Below, piece after piece: positions 1-5,652 of a stretch of DNA of 5,663 nt. The translations under genes and the position numbers were made by a program. Each line of letters starts with the position of its first letter. Within the stretch, counting starts at the first letter, position 1. Origin of the DNA: Desulfuromusa sp. (GTDB lineage Bacteria > Desulfobacterota > Desulfuromonadia > Desulfuromonadales > Geopsychrobacteraceae); the NCBI GenBank assembly GCA_029934095.1, contig JAOZMV010000110.1:1-5663 (forward strand), written 5' to 3'. Below the pieces are notes generated by a model. The model was not told the origin of the DNA. It saw only the letters and a program-made list of their open reading frames with translations, and ran no database searches.

Positions 1-48
1 TGTCTCTGTGGTTATTCCTCTGTTTTCAATTTAAGAAAGATAAGACAA

Positions 49-1056
49 ATGAAAGAAACAGCTTTATTCCATAAACCGATGTCCGAAATTCTGGTTGAAC
101 ATCCTTACATAGAGGACTTTCTCACCTCATTCGGACTGGTCGTTAAACCAGGTACTGACAGCCTGCAAGACTACCTCGACAATCTTGATCCCGATCATCT
201 CGAAGATCTGGGAATCGCTCCGGAACAGTTACGCCAGAGTCTTGACGCTTTTCTCGAAGGGATGCTGGCTTTAAGCGATCCCATGGATGAGGTTAAGGAG
301 CTGACAATTATTGGAGGTCGTGACAAATCTGGTAAAGCAGAAAACCTTGAGTTATCCCTGAAACCGGGAGAAGTCATCTGTATTGTTGGCCCAACCGGTT
401 CTGGAAAAAGTCGGCTGCTGGCAGATATTGAGTGGGTCGCGCAGGGCGATACCCCGACCAGAAGAAAAATCCTCATCAATGGCCAGGTGCCGGACAGCAA
501 GTGGCGATTTTCTACCGAATACAAACTGGTGGCACAATTGTCACAGAATATGAACTTTGTCATGGATTTATCGGCGGAAGAATTTATCCGCATGCACGCA
601 GAAAGTCGACTGGTGACTGACCCGGAAGAAAAAGTTGCCCAGATTCTGCATCAGGCCAATGAACTGGCCGGGGAACAATTTGCTCCCGATACGCCGGTGA
701 CATCCTTGAGTGGTGGACAATCCCGGGCACTGATGATTGCCGATATGGCAATTTTAAGCAAATCACCAATTGCCCTGATTGATGAAATTGAAAATGCCGG
801 GATTGATCGCAAAAGGGCATTGGATCTGCTGATCAAAGAGGAAAAAATCATCCTGATGGCAACTCATGACCCGATTCTTGCTCTGATGGGTGATCGTCGT
901 CTGGTGATCAAGAATGGCGGAATCGACAAAATTATTGAGTCGAGTGAAGCAGAACGGAAAAATCTGGTTTCGCTGGAAAAACTGGACAACAAACTACTCG
1001 CACTGAGAAACAGAATTCGAACCGGGGAGACCCTGGAAAACATTGAAGGAGTATAA
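49..1056 (+). CDS. Orphan ABC-type ATPase with DUF1858-like N-terminal domain
   Basis: A 335-residue protein with one ABC nucleotide-binding domain and no membrane segment. Residues about 6-72 (a pattern like EILVEHPYIEDFLTSFGL, then a second helical half) resemble the small helical DUF1858 fold, but lack the cysteines many members carry. The ATPase part has a Walker A GPTGSGKS at 114-121, a Q-loop glutamine at 163 or 166, an intact LSGGQ signature at 220-224, Walker B IALIDE with catalytic Glu246, a D-loop-like NAGID at 249-253 and an H-loop His273 (ATHD). ATP binding and hydrolysis are therefore expected. A charged helical tail follows about residue 295. No permease lies in the window, so it may be a soluble mechano-ATPase or the energiser of a permease encoded elsewhere. 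It starts at ATG 49 with only a weak AAGA-type ribosome site. The downstream gene begins 1 nt after its stop. The exact family and substrate are not recognised. Confidence 0.88.
   Translation: MKETALFHKPMSEILVEHPYIEDFLTSFGLVVKPGTDSLQDYLDNLDPDHLEDLGIAPEQLRQSLDAFLEGMLALSDPMDEVKELTIIGGRDKSGKAENLELSLKPGEVICIVGPTGSGKSRLLADIEWVAQGDTPTRRKILINGQVPDSKWRFSTEYKLVAQLSQNMNFVMDLSAEEFIRMHAESRLVTDPEEKVAQILHQANELAGEQFAPDTPVTSLSGGQSRALMIADMAILSKSPIALIDEIENAGIDRKRALDLLIKEEKIILMATHDPILALMGDRRLVIKNGGIDKIIESSEAERKNLVSLEKLDNKLLALRNRIRTGETLENIEGV
1046..1051 (+). promoter_or_regulatory. Ribosome binding site setting the start of the zinc-ribbon gene
   Basis: AAGGAG lies inside the last codons of the ATPase gene, 6 nt before ATG 1058. 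It supports ATG 1058 rather than the in-frame TTG at 1043, which itself overlaps this site. Its position inside the upstream gene implies translational coupling. Confidence 0.8.
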
Positions 1057-1057
1057 A

Positions 1058-1300
1058 ATGCATGATGGCTGTAGTGGAAGTTTTGGGAATGGCGAACAAA
1101 TTGTCAATAAATTAAGACAGATGGGATTCAGCAGCTATGCCATGCCGATTCCGGCAGAAATAGAATGTACCAGCTGCGAAACCGTTTTTACCATGCAGAC
1201 GATGGAAGACAAATGTGACAACTGCGGTATGGTTTATGGAGTTACTCCCTGCCATGCGACAGTTCCCGGCAGTGCACAACCGGCAGGTATCGATTACTGA
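1058..1300 (+). CDS. Small Cys-rich zinc-ribbon protein, function unknown
   Basis: An 80-residue soluble protein, not recognised as a named family. Six cysteines are visible: C5 in an N-terminal HDGCSGSFG segment, the pairs C37-x2-C40 and C53-x2-C56 (CTSC and CDNC), which form a classic four-Cys zinc ribbon, and C65 followed by H66 near the C-terminus. The first 30 residues look helical (GEQIVNKLRQMGF). The last dozen residues are probably disordered. The gene follows the ATPase gene by 1 nt with its ribosome site inside that gene, so the two are co-transcribed and probably act together. A metal-binding adaptor, chaperone or regulatory partner of the ATPase is inferred from context only. An Fe-S cluster instead of zinc cannot be excluded. 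Confidence 0.82.
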   Translation: MHDGCSGSFGNGEQIVNKLRQMGFSSYAMPIPAEIECTSCETVFTMQTMEDKCDNCGMVYGVTPCHATVPGSAQPAGIDY

Positions 1301-1324
1301 TTTATTGTCGGTTCAGAATTTACC

Positions 1325-1350
1325 ACCCCGTAGCTTGCTTGCTGCGGGGT
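1325..1350. repeat. GC-rich REP-like hairpin between convergent genes
   Basis: ACCCCGTAGC at 1325-1334 and GCTGCGGGGT at 1341-1350 form a 10-bp stem with a single T-G wobble around the 6-nt loop TTGCTT. It lies 24 nt after the zinc-ribbon gene and 21 nt after the PilZ gene, which converge here. Neither strand has a U-tract after the stem, so it is not a textbook intrinsic terminator. It could still stop or stabilise both transcripts. The compact palindrome with flanking GAATTTACC resembles repetitive extragenic palindromes. Only one copy lies in the window, so repeat status is inferred. Confidence 0.6.
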
Positions 1351-1371
1351 CGCTTGTCGTCATCTGGAAGT

Positions 1372-2013
1372 TCACTTTTCAACATCACTCGCCTGCCCAG
1401 AGATATATTGCCAAAGTGTCGTCTGAACTGAAGCGTCTAACTGGTTAAATTTAACCCCGGCACTGTGTTTAGCCTCATCCATCTCTTTTGCTTCCCGGGT
1501 CCAACAAATTTCACCATTGATTAAAAAAACCTCAGCCTGATCCGGCAGTGAAAATTCGACAGAAATAGATCCCCCAACCCGGGGAAGAGAGTTTAATCGG
1601 GGAATTTCGACGCAAGCCCCCTCGGTACTCAGATTAAAAAGAATACCACTGCATTCATTTTTGCTGTAACAAAGTTGGGCCGCCAAAGAGGGACTGAATT
1701 CATAACGGAAATTACCCCTGGCTCCTGCCATCATTCCCTGAAGGATCGTCATAAACTGCTCAAGGCTGCGTTTACTCACATCCGAAGAACTTGACAATGA
1801 GTTTCGCTCATCAATCACTTCATCAAGCAACTGTCTATAGCGGAAAAATTGTTTCAATAAATGATCTCGATCAAAGGTGAACCCACTAGAAGAAACCAGC
1901 AGATTGACGACCGGAACCTTGGCCCCACAATGTTCACAGACAATGGATTTAATCTCAGCTAACAGCTCTGAATTAATATATTTATTACATTGTGGACATT
2001 TCATCATCAACAT
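1372..2013 (-). CDS. Zinc-ribbon PilZ domain protein, probable c-di-GMP effector
   Basis: A 213-residue cytoplasmic protein. The N-terminus carries a zinc ribbon, C6-P-Q-C9 and C26-E-H-C29. A charged helical linker (about 48-95, probably coiled) follows, then a C-terminal PilZ domain (about 97-205). PilZ shows both c-di-GMP signatures: R99-x3-R103 (RGNFR) and N127-x-S-x2-G132 (NLSTEG), followed by the usual beta strands with ICWTRE and AGVKF near the end. By family knowledge it should bind c-di-GMP and change conformation. The output is unknown, but motility, exopolysaccharide or transcription are common. ATG 2013 was chosen because AAAGAG lies 7 nt upstream. A TTG at 2019 and ATGs at 2007 and 2004 are alternatives. 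It starts 35 nt after the HD-GYP gene on the same strand, so the two form a probable operon. Confidence 0.9.
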   Translation of the reverse strand: MLMMKCPQCNKYINSELLAEIKSIVCEHCGAKVPVVNLLVSSSGFTFDRDHLLKQFFRYRQLLDEVIDERNSLSSSSDVSKRSLEQFMTILQGMMAGARGNFRYEFSPSLAAQLCYSKNECSGILFNLSTEGACVEIPRLNSLPRVGGSISVEFSLPDQAEVFLINGEICWTREAKEMDEAKHSAGVKFNQLDASVQTTLWQYISGQASDVEK

Positions 2014-2020
2014 AGACAAG

Positions 2021-2026
2021 CTCTTT
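2021..2026 (-). promoter_or_regulatory. Ribosome binding site of the PilZ gene
   Basis: AAAGAG on the minus strand, 7 nt before ATG 2013. It is a moderate Shine-Dalgarno match and favours ATG 2013 over the TTG at 2019, which would sit only 1 nt away from it. Confidence 0.55.
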
Positions 2027-2048
2027 ACTCTTACAAACGGTGCTTAAA

Positions 2049-3170
2049 TTAAGTCAAACTAAATTCATTATCTAAATAGCGGTCTTTAATTTCAATAATT
2101 TCCGGCAAATTTTCCAGAAAAAGTTCCACCATAACTGGCTCAAAGTGTTTACCAGATTCTGCCTGAATTGTCTCAAGCACTGCCGCCATTGGCCAGGCAT
2201 GCTTATAAGGACGTTCAGAAGCTAAAGCATCAAATACATCACTGATTGCAGCTATTCGTGCGGAAACTGGGATTTGATTACCCGAGAGTCCCTGAGGATA
2301 GCCACTACCGTCCCATTTTTCATGATGGTAAAAGGCAATTTCTCGGGCCAAAGCAATCAACTTTGCGCTGTGATTGCCGATAATTCTGGCACCAATTTCT
2401 GGATGCTGCTGCATTACCAACCGTTCCTCTGGGCTCAGTCTTTTTGATTTTAATAAAATACTGTCGGGAATTCCAATTTTACCAACATCGTGCATGGCAC
2501 TTGCGTAAAGCATCAATTTTGAAAACTCACTACCCAGCCCCCGCTTTCGAGAAAGCAAACTACAGACATGACTCATCCGTTGGACATGTGCACCGGTTTC
2601 ATTGTCTCTCATTTCACCGGCAACAGCAAGTCTGTGGACTATTTCAAACTGAGTTTCTAAAATTTCTTTGGTTCTCTTTTCAATCTCACCTTCCAGTAGA
2701 TCTTTCAGAGAAACCTGCTGTTTATGATATAAACTTGCATGCAAAGCATTCTGAATCCGTAATAGAATTTCCCAGTGCTCAAATGGCTTGGTAATGAAAT
2801 CTTTGGCCCCCAATCCCAGAACCTGTTTTCGAATTTTCTGGTCTCCATGAGCAGTCACTACGACAACCGGTAAAAAGCTACTCTTGACCACTTTTTGTAA
2901 CTGTTGCAAAATTTTTATGCCGGACATTCCTGGCATTTGAATATCTAGAATAATGAGGTCAAATCGATGCTTTTTATAGAGAGGGATAACTTGATAAGGA
3001 TCACTAGTGGAAAAGATATTTTGATATCTACCTTCCTTTAATACCACAGTGAGGACATCAACAATGATCGGGTCATCATCAACAATCAAAATCTTTGCAG
3101 CACTGATATTAAGCAAATGATCGCTCATAATCAGATCGGTCAAGTCTAAATCAAAATCAACAGCCGCCAC
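2049..3170 (-). CDS. Response regulator with HD-GYP c-di-GMP phosphodiesterase domain (RpfG-like)
   Basis: A 373-residue two-domain regulator. After a short acidic leader, the receiver domain (about 25-145) has the acidic cluster D31-D33, phosphoacceptor Asp76 (LIILDIQMPG), Thr106 and Lys128 (TKPF). A helical linker, probably coiled (about 146-185), joins it to the HD-GYP domain (about 186-360). That domain has H195, the HD pair H227-D228 followed by GKIGIPD, H256, and the full HHEKWDGSGYP motif at 282-292 with PQGLSGNQIP after it. All key metal and GYP residues are present, so hydrolysis of c-di-GMP is expected, controlled by phosphorylation at Asp76. No sensor kinase is visible nearby. The start is GTG 3170, with GGAG 5 nt upstream. 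ATG 3128 (MSDHLL) is an alternative but lacks a ribosome site. The PilZ gene follows in the same probable operon. Confidence 0.95.
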   Translation of the reverse strand: MAAVDFDLDLTDLIMSDHLLNISAAKILIVDDDPIIVDVLTVVLKEGRYQNIFSTSDPYQVIPLYKKHRFDLIILDIQMPGMSGIKILQQLQKVVKSSFLPVVVVTAHGDQKIRKQVLGLGAKDFITKPFEHWEILLRIQNALHASLYHKQQVSLKDLLEGEIEKRTKEILETQFEIVHRLAVAGEMRDNETGAHVQRMSHVCSLLSRKRGLGSEFSKLMLYASAMHDVGKIGIPDSILLKSKRLSPEERLVMQQHPEIGARIIGNHSAKLIALAREIAFYHHEKWDGSGYPQGLSGNQIPVSARIAAISDVFDALASERPYKHAWPMAAVLETIQAESGKHFEPVMVELFLENLPEIIEIKDRYLDNEFSLT

Positions 3171-3175
3171 AAAAT

Positions 3176-3179
3176 CTCC
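3176..3179 (-). promoter_or_regulatory. Ribosome binding site supporting a GTG start for the HD-GYP gene
   Basis: GGAG on the minus strand, 5 nt before GTG 3170. The ATG at 3181 just upstream is out of frame. The in-frame ATG 3128 has no comparable site. Confidence 0.6.
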
Positions 3180-3203
3180 ATTTTACCAACGCCAGTAATA
3201 GCG

Positions 3204-3421
3204 CAACCTTTGATATAAACAGTTCTGCCCTGAATTTAAAAAACGGTCAGGTGTTGCTTTTGGCGCACAGCCAACTATTAGCAATAACCAATAATATGAC
3301 AGGAAAGAGTTTTCAACTCAAGCAAATAATTTTTATTTTCAATATGTTGGCTGGTTGTAAAAGAAATAGTTTCAGCGTTGCTGGTCAATGGTCAAAGGGG
3401 AAAAACTGAAATCAAAGGTTG
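3204..3421. repeat. 218-bp imperfect palindrome (fold-back or MITE-like element, or structured leader)
   Basis: This fills most of the 317-bp gene-free stretch 3171-3487. The outer arms are a perfect 11-bp inverted pair, CAACCTTTGAT at 3204-3214 and ATCAAAGGTTG at 3411-3421. An 8-bp inverted pair is nested inside, CAGCCAAC at 3268-3275 and GTTGGCTG at 3346-3353. A 5-bp dyad GAGTT/AACTC (3307-3311 and 3315-3319) sits at the centre. All three pairs share nearly the same midpoint (about 3311-3313). The sequence between the blocks also aligns loosely when one arm is reversed (CAGTT, CCC, AACG, CTTTT and AATAA blocks recur in order). The right arm carries a tandem GGTCAAT/GGTCAAA (3383-3396), which accounts for most of the arm length difference. 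No clear target duplication and no gene were seen. It ends 3 nt from the terminator tract and 34 nt before the HD-GYP start. Confidence 0.55.
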
Positions 3422-3423
3422 GG

Positions 3424-3466
3424 AAAGAAAAAAGGGGCGACAGATCTCTCGACCTATCAACCCCTT
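3424..3466 (-). terminator. Intrinsic terminator of the rpsF-rplI operon
   Basis: On the minus strand, 21 nt after the rplI stop, an outer stem AAGGGG/CCCCTT (3461-3466 with 3432-3437) encloses a small internal loop. An inner 8-bp stem follows, GATAGGTC (3451-3458) with GATCTGTC (3439-3446), capped by a GAGA tetraloop (3447-3450). A U-rich tract (3424-3433, TTTTTTCTTT) follows, overlapping the base of the stem. The structure is complete and oriented to end transcription after rplI, separating the ribosomal operon from the HD-GYP gene on the same strand. Confidence 0.9.
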
Positions 3467-3487
3467 AAAGCACTGAAATAAAGTTTT

Positions 3488-3946
3488 TTATGCCTCTTCT
3501 TCAGCCTTAACAGTAACTTTCAGCTCAGCAACCACTCCTGCATCCAGCTTTACTGGAACAATGTGCTCGCCAAGGGACTTGATCGGTTCACCGAGCTGGA
3601 TCTTCTTACGATCAATATCAACGCCAGCGGCTTGCAGCTTAGCTTCTAGATCCATCGATGTTACAGAACCAAATAGCTTGCCCTCTTCACTGGCACGCTG
3701 TGTAAAGGTACAAATAACCTTTTCAACCCTGGCCTTGACTCCTTCAGCATCCTTAGTCACTTTTTCTAGCTTACGCGCCAGCTGCCGCTTCTGATGGTCA
3801 AGTTCCTTGACATTGCGTTCATTGGCTGCGCTTGCCAGTTGTTTGGGAATCAAGTAATTTCTGGCATAACCGGCTTTAACCGACACCACATCACCGATTA
3901 TTCCAAGACCATCAACATTCTCTTTTAAAATAATACTGGTATTCAT
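3488..3946 (-). CDS. rplI: 50S ribosomal protein L9
   Basis: A 152-residue L9, close to the usual 147-150. The N-terminal domain (about 1-45) has the conserved ILKENVDGLG, GDVVSVKAGYARNYLIP pattern, which binds 23S rRNA near the base of the L1 stalk. A long charged connecting helix (about 48-78) leads to the C-terminal domain, with EEGKLFGSVT and the LGEHIVPVKL strands. L9 helps keep the reading frame and translation fidelity. ATG 3946 was chosen because a strong GGAGGAG site lies just upstream and the L9 homology begins there. A longer frame opening at 4030 would overlap the DUF2232 gene and add 28 unrelated residues. The gene is last in its operon, 25 nt after DUF2232, and is followed by an intrinsic terminator. 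Confidence 0.97.
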   Translation of the reverse strand: MNTSIILKENVDGLGIIGDVVSVKAGYARNYLIPKQLASAANERNVKELDHQKRQLARKLEKVTKDAEGVKARVEKVICTFTQRASEEGKLFGSVTSMDLEAKLQAAGVDIDRKKIQLGEPIKSLGEHIVPVKLDAGVVAELKVTVKAEEEA

Positions 3947-3950
3947 GTCT

Positions 3951-3957
3951 CTCCTCC
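3951..3957 (-). promoter_or_regulatory. Strong ribosome binding site deciding the rplI start
   Basis: GGAGGAG on the minus strand, with GGAGG 6 nt before ATG 3946. It is the best Shine-Dalgarno match in the window and lies in the 25-nt gap after the DUF2232 stop. Confidence 0.85.
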
Positions 3958-3971
3958 ATATTGGATCGAGT

Positions 3972-4901
3972 TTATATTTTCTTTTGCCTGGGCCGACGGA
4001 AATCAATCCACAGATCGAAGACACCGGCACAGGTGATAATTATTGGCAACGGATTGAGTATCAACAAGAGAAGATAGATCAAACCTTTGACCAACGGTGG
4101 ATAGGGCTTTTTTTGTAGAAAACTGTTAACGACAGCCATTCCCTGTAAAAAATAGAGGGGAAGTAAAACCACCAACAAATTTCGCCCAATTAATGAAACT
4201 GCTTCTACCGGCACCAGCAGGGTAAAACCTGCAGCAATCAATACCCAGATCAGTACAGAAGGCAAGCGCCACAAGGCAAACGGGGTTCCTGAAATCTGAT
4301 ACCAATTTCCCTTAAGCCGCTGCAGCAACAATAGACAAAAGGTCTGAACCACTAAAATCGAAGCGAGGTAAAGACCGTAGAAACTTTTGCCAATAAACTC
4401 TGCCAGACCTTCAATAATCTGCTGCATATTCTGCAGCTGAGATTCACTGAACCCGGTATCCCGGTAAATCTGCATTGCCTGTTCAACCTCAACCTGAATC
4501 ATCTGATCAATCAGAGTCTGGAAATTGATCCCGGCAGCAACCACAGCTAATAACATCAGCACTGCTGTTACAATAGTTGACCCGATGGTGGCATAAAGGA
4601 CCGCCCTATCCCACGGGAGCTGCTGCCGTAAAAACAGCGGCAACAACAAAGAACCAACACCAAATATACCGAAATAAGCTAAAAGTGTGTATGTTGTCGC
4701 CAACTGAAGCAGCAAAGCACTGGTCACAGCAACGACAACTATTCCGCTTCTCAACCCGAAACGCATACTCAAATATGCAGCAGCGAGAGGGGTCAGGAGA
4801 TTAAGAAATGCACCTGCAGAACCAATCCAGCTAACCCCAAGTAAACAAAGTAGAGTTACCCCGATTCCAGCTGCTGTTAAAAGTGCCGACTGTACTTTCA
4901 T
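3972..4901 (-). CDS. DUF2232 (YybS-like) polytopic membrane protein
   Basis: A 309-residue integral membrane protein with about 8-9 hydrophobic segments: roughly 5-25, 28-47, 51-69, 70-91, 103-124, 172-194, 212-231, 240-260 and 269-295. A soluble amphipathic stretch (about 127-170, rich in Q and E) splits it, and it ends in a basic cytoplasmic tail (FRRPRQKKI). Length, topology and position between rpsR and rplI match the DUF2232 family. In Bacillus, yybS likewise lies near rplI. The biochemical function of the family is not established here. It may be a small-molecule transporter or energy-coupling-type membrane component. ATG 4901 was chosen as the first in-frame start after the rpsR stop, 23 nt away. 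No good ribosome site precedes it, so translation may depend on coupling to rpsR. Reading upstream would overlap rpsR. Confidence 0.87.
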   Translation of the reverse strand: MKVQSALLTAAGIGVTLLCLLGVSWIGSAGAFLNLLTPLAAAYLSMRFGLRSGIVVVAVTSALLLQLATTYTLLAYFGIFGVGSLLLPLFLRQQLPWDRAVLYATIGSTIVTAVLMLLAVVAAGINFQTLIDQMIQVEVEQAMQIYRDTGFSESQLQNMQQIIEGLAEFIGKSFYGLYLASILVVQTFCLLLLQRLKGNWYQISGTPFALWRLPSVLIWVLIAAGFTLLVPVEAVSLIGRNLLVVLLPLYFLQGMAVVNSFLQKKPYPPLVKGLIYLLLLILNPLPIIITCAGVFDLWIDFRRPRQKKI

Positions 4902-4924
4902 CTCGATATCAGTGGTACCGCGAC

Positions 4925-5194
4925 TTAAAGAGAGTGAGACGCAGTATAAGGTAATAGTGCAATCTGCCGGGCATTTTTGATTGCTTCTGCAATTTGCCGC
5001 TGATGCGCTGCACACGTTCCAGAAATACGCCGGGGAACAATTTTACCGCGTTCAGACAGATAATATCTTAGGTTGTTCATATCCTTATAGTCGATTTTCT
5101 GTTTTTTATCGGCGCAGTAACGACAAACTTTACGCCGACTGAAACGGCGCCGTGGTGGTGCAGAAGATGGACTGGATGGTCTTTCGTAAGCCAT
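4925..5194 (-). CDS. rpsR: 30S ribosomal protein S18, zinc-type
   Basis: An 89-residue S18. The basic N-terminus ([10 protein letters not shown]) is followed by [38 protein letters not shown] and [13 protein letters not shown], all hallmark S18 segments. C24-x2-C27 together with C61-x2-H64 is the zinc-binding (C+) arrangement lost in many S18 paralogs such as that of E. coli. S18 binds 16S rRNA on the 30S platform as a heterodimer with S6, the product of the gene just upstream. It starts at ATG 5194 with AGGAG 7 nt before it. The gap to rpsF is 62 nt and holds no ssb or priB gene, which some bacteria carry here. Confidence 0.97.
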   Translation of the reverse strand: MAYERPSSPSSAPPRRRFSRRKVCRYCADKKQKIDYKDMNNLRYYLSERGKIVPRRISGTCAAHQRQIAEAIKNARQIALLPYTASHSL

Positions 5195-5201
5195 GAATAT
5201 T

Positions 5202-5206
5202 CTCCT
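5202..5206 (-). promoter_or_regulatory. Ribosome binding site of rpsR
   Basis: AGGAG on the minus strand, 7 nt before ATG 5194. It gives S18 independent initiation 62 nt after the rpsF stop. Confidence 0.75.
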
Positions 5207-5256
5207 GATTTGTGCCTCTCTAAAAAAACTGTAGGGGCAACTAAGCTGTTATATAT

Positions 5257-5652
5257 TTACTTTTCCTCTGTTGTCGGTACAGCGTCCTCACTGGCTGGCT
5301 GTTCTTCAGCAGCAGGTGCTTCTACAACCTCAGCAGTAGGTTCTGCTTCAACGACAGCCGGGAACTCTTCTTCAAATCGAACCGTCAAGAAACGGAGGAT
5401 TTTTTCATCCAGGCGCAGACGACGCTCAAATTCAGCAATCACCTCAGGTCCAGCACAGAACAGAGTCTGCACATAGCAACCACGCTCAACCTTTTTAATC
5501 GGATACGCCAGCTTGCGGACGCCCCAGTTGTCCAGCTTATGAATCTCAGCCGCTTGATCGGTGAGAACCTTCTGGAATTTCTCCACCATAGCAGTCAGCT
5601 CATCGCCGACGACATCCGGATGGATAATGTAGAGTGATTCATAATTTCTCAT
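5257..5652 (-). CDS. rpsF: 30S ribosomal protein S6 with acidic C-terminal tail
   Basis: A 131-residue S6. The core (about 1-97) starts MRNYESLYIIHPDV and contains the conserved DNWGVRKLAYPIKKVERGCYV segment and the RRLRLDEKILRFLTVR helix-strand that contacts S18. Residues about 98-131 are a low-complexity Ala/Glu/Pro/Val tail ending TTEEK. Such acidic tails are common on S6. S6 assembles with S18 on the 30S platform. In many bacteria the S6:S18 complex also represses its own mRNA through a leader, which would lie outside this window. ATG 5652 is close to the window edge. A GAGAT-like ribosome site is partly visible at 5659-5663. The coding region is complete. Confidence 0.96.
   Translation of the reverse strand: MRNYESLYIIHPDVVGDELTAMVEKFQKVLTDQAAEIHKLDNWGVRKLAYPIKKVERGCYVQTLFCAGPEVIAEFERRLRLDEKILRFLTVRFEEEFPAVVEAEPTAEVVEAPAAEEQPASEDAVPTTEEK

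Noticed and set aside
195..593. Minus-strand open frame of 132 codons inside the ATPase gene
   Set aside because: It is antisense to a gene with complete ABC motifs. The translation is Ser/Pro/Arg-rich and typical of a shadow frame.
1215..1448. Plus-strand open frame of 77 codons across the convergent gap
   Set aside because: It overlaps the end of the zinc-ribbon gene and the 3' end of the PilZ gene, runs through the hairpin, and its translation shows no domain-like pattern.
2444..2794. Plus-strand open frame of 116 codons inside the HD-GYP gene
   Set aside because: It is antisense to the conserved HD-GYP region, with no recognisable motif and no ribosome site seen.
3260..3274. Small dyad TTGGC/GCCAA with a 5-nt spacer as an operator
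   Set aside because: A 5-bp dyad is common by chance, and it overlaps the larger palindrome, which explains the local symmetry better.
3291..3321. Possible sigma-70 promoter for the HD-GYP gene on the minus strand: TTGAGT at 3316-3321 and TATTAT at 3291-3296
   Set aside because: The spacer is 19 nt and the -35 match is weak. AT-rich sequence gives such matches by chance, so it is not listed as a feature.
3947..4030. Longer L9 reading frame starting at 4030
   Set aside because: The extra 28 residues overlap the DUF2232 gene and have no L9 similarity. A strong ribosome site marks ATG 3946 instead.
5195..5256. Run of seven T on the minus strand between rpsF and rpsR as a possible terminator or attenuator
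   Set aside because: No GC-rich stem precedes the run, and the two genes are normally co-transcribed.
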